A DNA stretch of 22,983 bases from Oscillospiraceae bacterium (GTDB taxonomy: Bacteria > Bacillota_A > Clostridia > Oscillospirales > WRJC01): assembly GCA_009782405.1 (NCBI GenBank), contig WRJC01000051.1, forward strand, positions 1 to 22,983, written 5' to 3'. Below the pieces are notes generated by a model. That model did no database searches and was not told where the DNA came from. It worked only from the letters and a program-made list of their open reading frames with translations. The translations under genes were made by a program, and so were the position numbers. This document shows positions 7,854 through 15,158 of the stretch, piece after piece; within the stretch, counting starts at the first letter, position 1; each line of letters begins with the position of its first letter.

Positions 7854-10800
7854 TTATTTTTTTGCCCTTTTTTTCGAGCGGTAGTAAAGCATTCCGCTCG
7901 CGCCTATGCCAAACATCGCGGTTATCAATATGACCGCCGTCATGTCGGCTCCGGTCTTCGGGTTTTCTTTCTCCGTTTCTTCTTCCGGGAACTCGAAGTT
8001 CGCCAGCGGCTGCTGCTCGACTATGACTTCTTCTTCGGGAGCAGGCGCGAAACGGGCAAGCGGAGGCGGCCTGTCTGTTATCTCTTCTTCCCTGGCGGCG
8101 GTCGTCGGCGCATCCGTTATCTTCACTACGGTGAGCGGCACTTCCGGCTCTTCGAATATGAAGATTTCTTCGGTCGTGGTTTCGGGCTCCGCAGCCGGCT
8201 GGGTTGCAGGTTCCACCGTCGGTTCCGCGGTGGTCGGGGCTTGGGTTTCAGCCTCTGTAGCCGGCGGCTCTGTCGGCGGAGGCGTGGTGGCGGTGGGTTC
8301 GGGGGTCGTTACCGGTATATACTCGGTCGTAGTGGTCGGGGCCTGGGTGGTGGTCGTGGTGTTGTCCGGGTAGTAGTAGTACGAGTACACGTTGGTGAAT
8401 CTCGCCGTGCTGCCGGTTACCGACGAACCGTCGCTGCACGCGAACCCCGTTATCTCACCGCTTTGCAGCGTCACCGTGTACACCCTCGCGTCGTAGCTCC
8501 AGTAGTAGCTCAGGTTCTCCGGGATCACTTCCTTTAATTTCAGCGACGCGCTTGAGTTCGCGTAGCCGTAAGCGCCAAGGTCGATCGTCAGGCTGCCGCT
8601 GCCGGTTATGTTGAATGTGCCTACCGCCCTCGCGTTTGTCTCGTCGTACAGCTCGAATTCGAATGTCGGGGTTTCCGGCTCCGCCCTGTTGGTGTTGATC
8701 GTCATCGTCTTGGAGATCGTGATTTTCGGCGTTTCGGTTATGACTATAGGTTCTTCATATGTGTTGGCAAATGTGAACGAACTTGACCCGCTGGTTATTT
8801 CGCCGTCTTTTACCGTTATCGAGTATATCGTCGCGTCATAGGTCCAGTTTTCCTTGGAGCCGGTTTCTTTCAGCGTCAGCGTACCGGTGTAATTGGCGAA
8901 TGTTTCGCCGTAATCCTTGAAGTCTATGGCCGCAGGCCTGTCCGGGGATATCCCGAATGTGCCGGACCAGCTGCCGTCGCCTATTTCAATTGCAAATACC
9001 TCTTCTGTGGGGACGTTTGTCGATTTCCTGACGTTTATCGCCGGATATTTGTCGTCTTTGAATCGGTTCTCGAATGTGACGCTGCCGCCGTTTACAATCC
9101 GCGTGTCGCTTCCCAGAATCGACCATACGGCGCCGAAGTTCGCTTGGTTTTCCGTGATGCTCAAACCTTCGGCCGATTTGCCCCTGAGTTCGGGCAGGTA
9201 AACTTTTATGCCCGCTTCGCCGCCTATAAACCAGGTTGCCGGTATTTTGGCCTGCAACGGGGCGATGCCGTTTCCGCTTATTGTAAAGTTGAAATCGATC
9301 ATTTTGTTTTCGGGCGCGTTTTCCCTGTTGCCTGTCCTCGCGTTTATTGTCTGCTTGACTATTTTTACATACGGGATGGGTGCCGGGTCGTAGCTGTTTA
9401 CAAATACCGCTTCTCCGGGCCCGTACAGATAGCCGCCGTAGTCGCCTCCCTCGCCCGAAATGTCCCCGAACTTGTTGATTTCTATCGTCTGCTTGCTATC
9501 GCTTGCTATGTTCCAGCCATCGGGGAGCCCCACTTCGGATATCTCCACAATCGCGCCGATTTCCACGTATGCATCCAAGGGTATCGGTACGGTGATCGAA
9601 CCCGCCGCGCCGTCGGCTATCGTGGTATTCCCGTCGCCGCCGAATGTGATCGTATATTCCCCGTCGGCTTCGCCCGCGCCTTCCACTTTGAAGGTGAATG
9701 TCGCGGCGCTGACATTGTAGTCTACGCCTTCTTCGGCGTGGCCGGAGCTGACGCATTCCTCGGTGTGTTTGTGCTCCAGGCCGCATACCGTCTCCGTTTT
9801 GGGCAAATTGGTGGCGCTCGCGTAGTAGGCCTCGGGGATGTCGAGTATTTTCGTGATTGTTATCTCCGCTTCGGACGGTATTCTCCTGTTGCTGAATTCA
9901 AATGCCCCTTGATTTTCGTCGTAGTACGGAAACGCTTCGTAATATCCGTCCGCGGTTTCTTCTTCCACGGCATATTCGTACAGCGTCTGGGTGTCGTCGT
10001 ACTTGTCGAGCTTGTCGAATGTGAATGTCGCCCACGGCGCAGCCATCACGTATTCGCTTATCTTCGTCCCGTTTTGCAATAGGTTGAATTTTATCGAGGC
10101 CGGCCTCTTGTCCGCCGCGCCGCCGTCGTCCCAATCTTTGCTAACAGTCACGCCCGTCTCGCCTTTGCTCAATTTGTTGGTGAACACATAGGCGCCGTCT
10201 ATTATTTCATAGCTGCTTTCGTAGCCTTCCACGCCTTCTTCCGTTATTTCGTAGGTGAGTTCCAGATTGCCGTCGTAGGTCGGCAGGTCTTCGAATGTGT
10301 GCCCCACCCACGAGGGCGCGGTCATCACGTATTCGCCTATCTTCGCCCCGTTGCAAAGCAGGTTGAATTTCACCGATGAAGGCCTCGTGGCGTAATAGTT
10401 TTCTTTGTCCGCCCAGATTTTTAACACTGTCAGGTCTATCGTCTTTTGTTTGTTTTCAAATATTTTCCCGCCGTCTTTGCCGTCGGGCAGGGTATTGGCG
10501 GTTATTATCCCCCAGCCCACGGTGACGTCGTATGCAGCGGGGTTCAAATGATACTCGTTGAGTATGCTTGCCGGAGCCGAAATCTCAGTCAGCGAGTATT
10601 TATGGCCGGAGGGTATATTGTCAAAAATCACGCTTCCGCCAAAATCCGAAACAGCTGTCGCGTACCAGCCCGGCGCGAGCGTTTCGCATCCGCAGCCATC
10701 TTTGTGCGCGAGCTTGAATTCGACGCCGCCCAGCGGCTTGCCGTCGCTTCCCATTTTCACAAACGAAAGGCCGGGGTCGTTTGCTTCGTAGCCGAATATT

Positions 10801-12212
10801 TCGGGGACGATGAATTCGGCGGTTTTTATGACATTGCCGGGATTTTCGAAATATGAATCGTCGAGTACGAGATTGTCGACTATATATGTCAGCGTGGTTT
10901 TGCCGTTGGTCGGTATTATATCCTGCGCTTCGTAGAATATGCCGCCCGCATCGCTGGTGAGGTTGTCGAAGGAGATCCTGTATTTCAGCTCGTAGATGTA
11001 GACAGTCTCCGTTTTCGTGCTCGAGGCCGCCCTATCGTAGCTGTCGATGCAATCGGAGTGCTTTATGTTCCATTTAAGCGCGCCGCCGGCAAAACTCGCG
11101 GTATTTACCACGCCCGGATTTGCGTTTGGGATGATATAGCCGTAGTTGATGTAATCCGCCATCGGGTCGTCCACCACCCAGGCGTTGGCGATCATGGATA
11201 TGGTCTCCGCGATTTTCTTGAAGGCGTCATTTAGGCCGGATGCGTTCTGGACTGTGAAATGCTTGTCGGCGATGGCGTCGGCGAGCCATTCGTCGCCGGT
11301 GACGGCCGTGCCGGAGGTGGTGCCGTTCCTGCTGAATGCGGAGCCCGATATGCCAAAGCCTATCGTGTAGAGGATTGCGTCGTAGTTTCCAAAACTGCCC
11401 GATTTGATTTGGTCGGCTATCGGTTTTGCGTCGCGGCTGCTCGGCGAAACGTTCGAGTTGCTTTCGGCTCCGTTTCCGGAGTTTTGCGTCAGGGTCAGAA
11501 GCGATTGGCTCGTGCTGTCGGTACTGTAATAGGTGGGGTTCCCGTCCGTTAGCATGACCACAAAACGGTTTCCTATCACTGCGCCTCCCGCATCTTCGGG
11601 GGCGTTTGCGGGCAGGTAGAGGTTTCTCGCGTGCATGAGCGCGCCTTGCGTGAATGTGCCCCCGCCTGCGGATAATCCGTCGATATACGCTTTGACGGTG
11701 CCTATATTGGAGCTGTCGAGTTCAAACCACGGCGAAGCCGAATTGTATACATTGGAATTCGGGCCGAAGGTCACTATCGACAATTTTCGCGCCGCGTCCC
11801 CGGCGTCGTAGATATAGCTGTCCAAGAAGTCTTTTGCCGCCTGTTTTGCCTGGGCGAGTTTGCTTCCCGCCATCGAATTGGATATGTCTATCACCAAAAC
11901 GACCGCCGCGTCGGGGGACACTTCGATGTTTTGGGTTTCGACTGTGGTCTTGACCTGCAATGTGATGTCAAATACGTTTTCCTCCTCGGTCCCCTCGATG
12001 GTTTTGTTGGTCGCCACGACGAAATTGTTTTCGTCGGCCGTGCTTTTGCCATCGCCGTCGTAATATGTCCAGGCGCCTTGCCCCGCAATCTGCACGCCGG
12101 ACGGCGGGGGGGTTTCCGCCTCGACGGAACCCGGCAGGATCGCAATCGCCATGACGGCGACCAGCATCATCGCTATTGTGGATTTCGAAATCCTCCTGTT
12201 GAGCTTTTTCAT
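7854..12212 (-). CDS. vWA/SpaA/Cna_B surface adhesin 2 with NPKTG sorting signal
   Basis: This 1452-aa protein starts at the ATG at 12212. The in-frame ATG 15 nt upstream lies on the GGAGG ribosome binding site. A signal peptide is followed by a vWA domain (about 100-335) with MIDAS D109-I-S111-N-S113 and MLTDGNP, without the insert seen in adhesin 1. Next are a SpaA-like domain (FVKMGSDGKPLGGVEFKL ... SLTEISAP), two Cna_B domains (LKIWADKENYYATRP and VSKDWDDGGAADKRP) and beta-sandwich modules parallel to those of adhesin 1. A Thr/Pro/Glu-rich wall stalk, NPKTG, a hydrophobic helix and the tail RSKKRAKK end the protein. The C-terminus shows it is sortase-anchored to the wall. SpaA and Cna_B folds usually carry Lys-Asn isopeptide bonds, though I did not place the bonding residues. 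No sortase gene lies in the window. Confidence 0.95.
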   Translation of the reverse strand: MKKLNRRISKSTIAMMLVAVMAIAILPGSVEAETPPPSGVQIAGQGAWTYYDGDGKSTADENNFVVATNKTIEGTEEENVFDITLQVKTTVETQNIEVSPDAAVVLVIDISNSMAGSKLAQAKQAAKDFLDSYIYDAGDAARKLSIVTFGPNSNVYNSASPWFELDSSNIGTVKAYIDGLSAGGGTFTQGALMHARNLYLPANAPEDAGGAVIGNRFVVMLTDGNPTYYSTDSTSQSLLTLTQNSGNGAESNSNVSPSSRDAKPIADQIKSGSFGNYDAILYTIGFGISGSAFSRNGTTSGTAVTGDEWLADAIADKHFTVQNASGLNDAFKKIAETISMIANAWVVDDPMADYINYGYIIPNANPGVVNTASFAGGALKWNIKHSDCIDSYDRAASSTKTETVYIYELKYRISFDNLTSDAGGIFYEAQDIIPTNGKTTLTYIVDNLVLDDSYFENPGNVIKTAEFIVPEIFGYEANDPGLSFVKMGSDGKPLGGVEFKLAHKDGCGCETLAPGWYATAVSDFGGSVIFDNIPSGHKYSLTEISAPASILNEYHLNPAAYDVTVGWGIITANTLPDGKDGGKIFENKQKTIDLTVLKIWADKENYYATRPSSVKFNLLCNGAKIGEYVMTAPSWVGHTFEDLPTYDGNLELTYEITEEGVEGYESSYEIIDGAYVFTNKLSKGETGVTVSKDWDDGGAADKRPASIKFNLLQNGTKISEYVMAAPWATFTFDKLDKYDDTQTLYEYAVEEETADGYYEAFPYYDENQGAFEFSNRRIPSEAEITITKILDIPEAYYASATNLPKTETVCGLEHKHTEECVSSGHAEEGVDYNVSAATFTFKVEGAGEADGEYTITFGGDGNTTIADGAAGSITVPIPLDAYVEIGAIVEISEVGLPDGWNIASDSKQTIEINKFGDISGEGGDYGGYLYGPGEAVFVNSYDPAPIPYVKIVKQTINARTGNRENAPENKMIDFNFTISGNGIAPLQAKIPATWFIGGEAGIKVYLPELRGKSAEGLSITENQANFGAVWSILGSDTRIVNGGSVTFENRFKDDKYPAINVRKSTNVPTEEVFAIEIGDGSWSGTFGISPDRPAAIDFKDYGETFANYTGTLTLKETGSKENWTYDATIYSITVKDGEITSGSSSFTFANTYEEPIVITETPKITISKTMTINTNRAEPETPTFEFELYDETNARAVGTFNITGSGSLTIDLGAYGYANSSASLKLKEVIPENLSYYWSYDARVYTVTLQSGEITGFACSDGSSVTGSTARFTNVYSYYYYPDNTTTTTQAPTTTTEYIPVTTPEPTATTPPPTEPPATEAETQAPTTAEPTVEPATQPAAEPETTTEEIFIFEEPEVPLTVVKITDAPTTAAREEEITDRPPPLARFAPAPEEEVIVEQQPLANFEFPEEETEKENPKTGADMTAVILITAMFGIGASGMLYYRSKKRAKK
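8414..8748 (-). repeat. Segment near-identical to the left end of the window (about 1-335)
   Basis: The coding DNA of adhesin 2 matches adhesin 1 at a constant offset of 8413, in the same frame. Positions 8414-8533 are essentially identical to 1-120. A patch of about 40 bp (near 121-163) then differs strongly, and near-identity resumes to about 335. This patchwork fits gene conversion between the two genes better than uniform divergence. Confidence 0.85.
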
Positions 12213-12249
12213 AAAATTTCCCTCCATCTTAAAATTAACTAAAATTAGC

Positions 12250-12285
12250 GTTTTGCCTCTTTTATTATGGAGTTGGGGTTCTCCG
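12250..12285 (-). promoter_or_regulatory. Conserved leader element of adhesin 2
   Basis: This is the partner of 5924-5959, with one mismatch in 36. The GGAG/CTCC hairpin (+ strand 12269-12272 and 12281-12284) and the AU-rich tail are kept, and it ends 37 nt before the start codon. Flanking leader sequence is not conserved, so the element appears to be under constraint. Confidence 0.6.
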
Positions 12286-12324
12286 GTCTCTTTGATGAAC
12301 TGCGCATTTGCTTTTTGTTTCTAC

Positions 12325-12388
12325 ATTTTACACTATGCCAGTCACAAACCAGTCACAGATTCGGGCGTTTTTTTCGCCCCCGGTCACA
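12325..12388 (-). promoter_or_regulatory. Adhesin 2 promoter with 11-bp-spaced direct-repeat activator site
   Basis: On the minus strand TAAAAT (+ strand 12325-12330) lies exactly 17 nt downstream of the same ACTGG position as in the adhesin 1 promoter. GTCACA occurs on the + strand at 12341-12346, 12352-12357 and 12383-12388. An A7 tract with flanking GGGCG/CGCCC lies between the second and third copies. The predicted start is near 12318, giving a leader of about 105 nt. The neighbouring OmpR-family regulators are the obvious candidates to bind here (inference). Confidence 0.65.
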
Positions 12389-12585
12389 GCAAAGCGGGAC
12401 TGCAAATCCCCACGCTTGGCCCCAAGGCGCAAAGCCATATGCCCAAAACGCAAAAAACAATGCTGTTTTATCCGAATATATCGACATTATCCCCTTTTTT
12501 GCGCTTCATCGCCCGCACCCGGTTTTTGATGAAAATTATATATTAAATTGCCAAAATTCCGCAAATTATGTCTAAAAAGACAGAA

Positions 12586-13317
12586 TTATTTTTTTTTGAA
12601 CGTGTACCCGCCGCCGTATGTGCTCAAAATGGCAAACTCGCTGCTGCCCTCGTCCAGGTTCATTTTTTTCTTCAGCCGCGAAATATGCAGCCGTATGGCG
12701 TTGGCGTCGTTGTTCATGATCGTCCCCCAGAGCCTTTCGTAAATGTTTTGCGCGGAAAGCTCTTTGTCTTCGTTTTGGATGAGTATCTTGAGCACCGAAA
12801 ACTCTTTCGGGGTGAGCCCCGCGTCCAGCCCGTTTACATACGCCTTGTATTCCGAGAGTTTGAGGCATATGTTTTCCCTGACGATGAGCGAAGCTTCATC
12901 TATCCTTTTTTTAAGTTGTTCCTCCCTGCGGAGCAGGGTTTTGACCACGGTCAAAAATTCGTCCCTGTCATACGGTTTTGTCAGGTAATAGTCCCCGCCC
13001 GCATTGAGCCCCGTTATTTTGTCCCGCGTTTCGGATCGCCCCGTGAGGAACAATACGGGGTTGTCCGTAAATTGCCGGAACTCGCCGCACAGCGAAAATC
13101 CGTCGCCGTCCGGCAAAATGACGTCGAGCACGAAAAGGTCGGGCGGCTTTTTTTTTGCCAGTTCCCTCGCTTCTTCGGCGGTGTGGGCGACATTGGCTTC
13201 ATATCCGTTCCGCTTCAGCGAACGCATGATCAGCTGCGCAAGTTCCTTGTCGTCTTCCACGACTAAAATGACCGGTTTTGTCCTGTTTTCCGAATCCGTT
13301 TTTTCCGCATCGTCCAT
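12586..13317 (-). CDS. OmpR-family response regulator RR-1
   Basis: This 243-aa protein has AAGGAG 8 nt before its ATG. The N-terminal receiver domain shows the acidic pocket D22/D23, predicted phospho-acceptor D65 (FVLDVILPDG), T92 and K114 (TKPYD). The C-terminal half is a winged-helix DNA-binding domain (LTPKEFSVLKIL ... RLHISRLKKKMN ... GGGYTFKKK). It follows the solute-binding protein by 61 nt, so the two may share a transcript, and it lies directly upstream of the adhesin 2 promoter. No kinase is adjacent; HK-1, HK-2 and HK-3 are all possible partners. It resembles RR-2 but is clearly diverged from it. Confidence 0.94.
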   Translation of the reverse strand: MDDAEKTDSENRTKPVILVVEDDKELAQLIMRSLKRNGYEANVAHTAEEARELAKKKPPDLFVLDVILPDGDGFSLCGEFRQFTDNPVLFLTGRSETRDKITGLNAGGDYYLTKPYDRDEFLTVVKTLLRREEQLKKRIDEASLIVRENICLKLSEYKAYVNGLDAGLTPKEFSVLKILIQNEDKELSAQNIYERLWGTIMNNDANAIRLHISRLKKKMNLDEGSSEFAILSTYGGGYTFKKK

Positions 13318-13378
13318 TTTAAATTCTCCTTAAAAAAGGGAATCCGGCAAAACGCGTTCTTTTCGGGCTTCAGACCCT

Positions 13379-14170
13379 CTAATATTCCTGCCCGAACCAT
13401 TTTTTTGCCAGCTCCGACAAAATTCCTTCATTTATGATGTCTTTCAGCGCCGCGTCCATTGCAGCCGATTTCTTGTCCTCGCCGCTCGCAAAAGCGGCCG
13501 AATACTGCACTTCCGCGGCGTTTTCGTCGAGTATCTTGAAGTTACGGTCCAAATCCTGCATATATATCGCGGTGGTTTTGTCGCACACCGCCGCATCGGA
13601 ATATCCTCCGGCGAGCTGTTCGAAAGTCTTCGCGTAGTCCCTGGACGAACTCACCCTTTTAAAGTGTATGCCGAGTTTGTCTTCGTCCGCCAGGCTTTCG
13701 GCGGGGGTGGACATGATGACCGACACATTCGCTATGTCGCTTTTGCTTTTTATCTTTGATCCTTCATATACCATGATTACCTGCGGTATTGTGACATACG
13801 GTTCGGTCATTGCATAATTTTGCCTCTGCTTTTCCGCGTCCATAATGCCGAAAACGCAGTCGATCGATCCGCTTTCGAATTTTTCGCGCTCGGTCCCCGG
13901 GTCGATCGGGACGATTTCGCAAGCGACGCCGAGCCTCTTCGCCGCCTGCTCGATGACGTCGGCTTCAAAGCCCGTGAGCTTGTTGTCCCTGTCCCAAATT
14001 ATCATCGGGGGCAGATCGGCGCTGTTGACCCCCACCCGGAGCGGGTCTTTGATGTCGGGATTTTTTTCGTATGTTTTTTCCCGGCCGCCATCATTTGTGC
14101 AGCTCCCCGCCGCCAGCGGCGCAAACATGGCAAAAACCGCCGCGATCGCCGCTATTATGATTTTTTTCAT
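13379..14170 (-). CDS. Orphan family-3 extracellular solute-binding lipoprotein
   Basis: This 263-aa protein starts at MKKIII; the frame is open further upstream, but this ATG has AAGGCGG before it, begins a signal peptide and fits the promoter at 14211-14239. The signal ends in a relaxed lipobox (AAGSC), so it is probably tethered to the outer membrane face. The rest matches the amino-acid-binding family 3: LRVGVNSADLPPM, LTGFEADVIEQAAKRLG, FESGSIDCVFGIM, MTEPY and the C-terminal LAKKWFGQEY. Such proteins normally feed an ABC importer, yet no permease or ATPase gene is nearby; its neighbours are response regulators. It may supply a signal to the kinases (inference) or serve a transporter elsewhere. 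The ligand cannot be read from sequence. Confidence 0.88.
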   Translation of the reverse strand: MKKIIIAAIAAVFAMFAPLAAGSCTNDGGREKTYEKNPDIKDPLRVGVNSADLPPMIIWDRDNKLTGFEADVIEQAAKRLGVACEIVPIDPGTEREKFESGSIDCVFGIMDAEKQRQNYAMTEPYVTIPQVIMVYEGSKIKSKSDIANVSVIMSTPAESLADEDKLGIHFKRVSSSRDYAKTFEQLAGGYSDAAVCDKTTAIYMQDLDRNFKILDENAAEVQYSAAFASGEDKKSAAMDAALKDIINEGILSELAKKWFGQEY

Positions 14171-14210
14171 CGCGCAAGCCGCCTTTTTCACGTTTTTTGC
14201 GTATGGTAAA

Positions 14211-14239
14211 ATTCTATCATATATCGTTTTTTTTGTCAA
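14211..14239 (-). promoter_or_regulatory. Promoter of the solute-binding protein gene
   Basis: On the minus strand TTGACA (+ strand 14234-14239), a 17-nt spacer and TAGAAT (14211-14216) form a near-consensus vegetative promoter. Transcription would start near 14204, about 34 nt before the ATG. Confidence 0.8.
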
Positions 14240-14291
14240 GCATAATATGCAAATAGGGGGAAAATAATTGCAATTTTGCTTGAAACGGCAC

Positions 14292-14335
14292 AAAAAAACA
14301 GCCCGGCCATCGTCGCTTGGCAAGGCTGTTTTTTT
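14292..14335. terminator. Intrinsic terminator between RR-2 and the solute-binding protein
   Basis: AAAAAAACAGCC (14292-14303) is the inverted complement of GGCTGTTTTTTT (14324-14335), with an inner GCCA/TGGC pairing. The flanking A7/T7 makes it bidirectional. It ends transcription from RR-2 and from the short unit starting near 14384. Confidence 0.8.
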
Positions 14336-14390
14336 GCGGTTGCTCATCGCCAAAGTCATCCCTCTCCCCTTCATCGTCGCAATTGCGAAT

Positions 14391-14419
14391 ATTATACCAC
14401 ATAAAAAGCCGTTTGTCGA
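14391..14419 (-). promoter_or_regulatory. Second promoter, driving a roughly 90-nt unit
   Basis: On the minus strand TCGACA (+ strand 14414-14419), a 17-nt spacer and TATAAT (14391-14396) predict a start near 14384. The terminator at 14292-14335 comes before any recognised gene, so the product would be a short RNA or leader of about 90 nt. It contains GGGGAGAGGG followed at once by an ATG. Confidence 0.5.
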
Positions 14420-14421
14420 AA

Positions 14422-14439
14422 AATAACAAAAAAGTTATT
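14422..14439 (-). terminator. Weak hairpin just after the RR-2 stop
   Basis: AATAAC (14422-14427) and GTTATT (14434-14439) form an AT-only 6-bp inverted repeat with a 6-base loop, starting 5 nt after the RR-2 stop. In the RNA a few U residues follow. It is probably a weak terminator or 3'-end stabiliser at most. RR-1 also has a small hairpin just after its stop. Confidence 0.35.
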
Positions 14440-14444
14440 AATTC

Positions 14445-15158
14445 CTATATTTGCTTGTATAAAGTCGTGAATGTGTATCCCTTGCCGTGCTCGTTGAAAA
14501 TGTAAAAACTTTTTTCATTTTCTTCGCCGAGCTTTTTGCGCAGCCGCAAAATCTGCTGGCGGAGCGCATTCACGTTTTCGTTCATCGGCATCCCCCAAAC
14601 CTGTTCGTAAATCGCCTCATAGGACAATTCCCTGTCCTCGTTTTGCACCAGGACCAAAAGGACGGCGAATTCCTTGCCGGTCAGCAGCGCGTCGCGCCCG
14701 TTCACATAGGCTTTCCTTTCGTCGAGCCTCAGCGACAGCGCACCTTTTTTTATAATGTAGGATTCTTCGATTTTTTTCCGGAGCTGTTCTACCCTGGAAA
14801 GCAAATTCCGGACAACCACGATGAATTCTTCCCTGTCGTAGGGTTTAGTCAGGTAATAGTCCCCCCCGATTTTCAGGCCATTCACTTTTTCTTTGGTTTC
14901 GATTTTTCCCGTGAGGAACAATATGGGCATATCGCTCTCTCGCCTGAATTCCTCGCAAAGCTCACGCCCGTCGCCGTCCGGGAGCCCGATGTCGAGCACG
15001 AACAAATCGGGTTTGATCCTGCCAAACAGATCCCGCGCTTCGGCGGCGCTGTATGCGATGCGCACTTCGTACCCCTGCCGGTTGAGCAAGCGGGTGTTCA
15101 GTTGCGCCATTTTTTCGTTGTCCTCTACCATCAGTATCAGCGGCTTCCCATTAAGCAT
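14445..15158 (-). CDS. OmpR-family response regulator RR-2, coupled to HK-2
   Basis: This 237-aa protein's ATG overlaps the HK-2 stop by 8 nt (TATGCTTAATGG), implying translational coupling and a cognate pair. The receiver domain shows E12/D13, predicted phospho-acceptor D56 (FVLDIGLPDG), T83 and K105 (TKPYD). The C-terminal winged helix follows (LTGKEFAVLLVL ... LRQQILRLRKKLG ... HGKGYTF). It is a transcription factor of the OmpR/PhoB type, whose members typically bind direct repeats about 11 bp apart, as found at both adhesin promoters. RR-1 is the alternative regulator for those sites. Confidence 0.95.
   Translation of the reverse strand: MLNGKPLILMVEDNEKMAQLNTRLLNRQGYEVRIAYSAAEARDLFGRIKPDLFVLDIGLPDGDGRELCEEFRRESDMPILFLTGKIETKEKVNGLKIGGDYYLTKPYDREEFIVVVRNLLSRVEQLRKKIEESYIIKKGALSLRLDERKAYVNGRDALLTGKEFAVLLVLVQNEDRELSYEAIYEQVWGMPMNENVNALRQQILRLRKKLGEENEKSFYIFNEHGKGYTFTTLYKQI

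Larger units (their letters stand above)
12213..12585. other. 373-nt region between RR-1 and adhesin 2
   Basis: I see no gene here. The region holds the adhesin 2 ribosome binding site, the leader element, the promoter with GTCACA repeats, a block at 12458-12494 resembling 6257-6294, and a small palindrome (TGTCT-AAAA-AGACA at 12569-12582) 3 nt after the RR-1 stop. The palindrome lies in a 19-nt block identical to 6374-6392. Confidence 0.75.

Noticed and set aside
7848..8537. Plus-strand open frame of 229 codons, Arg/Gly-rich
   Set aside because: It is the reverse complement of the Thr/Pro-rich stalk and sorting signal of adhesin 2, which explains its composition.
9144..10082. Long plus-strand open frame (312 codons) opposite adhesin 2
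   Set aside because: It is antisense to a well-supported adhesin, has a low-complexity composition without recognisable domains, and similar frames occur opposite all GC-rich genes here.
13379..14374. Longer form (331 codons) of the solute-binding protein
   Set aside because: The extra N-terminal part spans a terminator and the -35/-10 promoter, and places the signal peptide internally. The ATG at 14170 fits much better.
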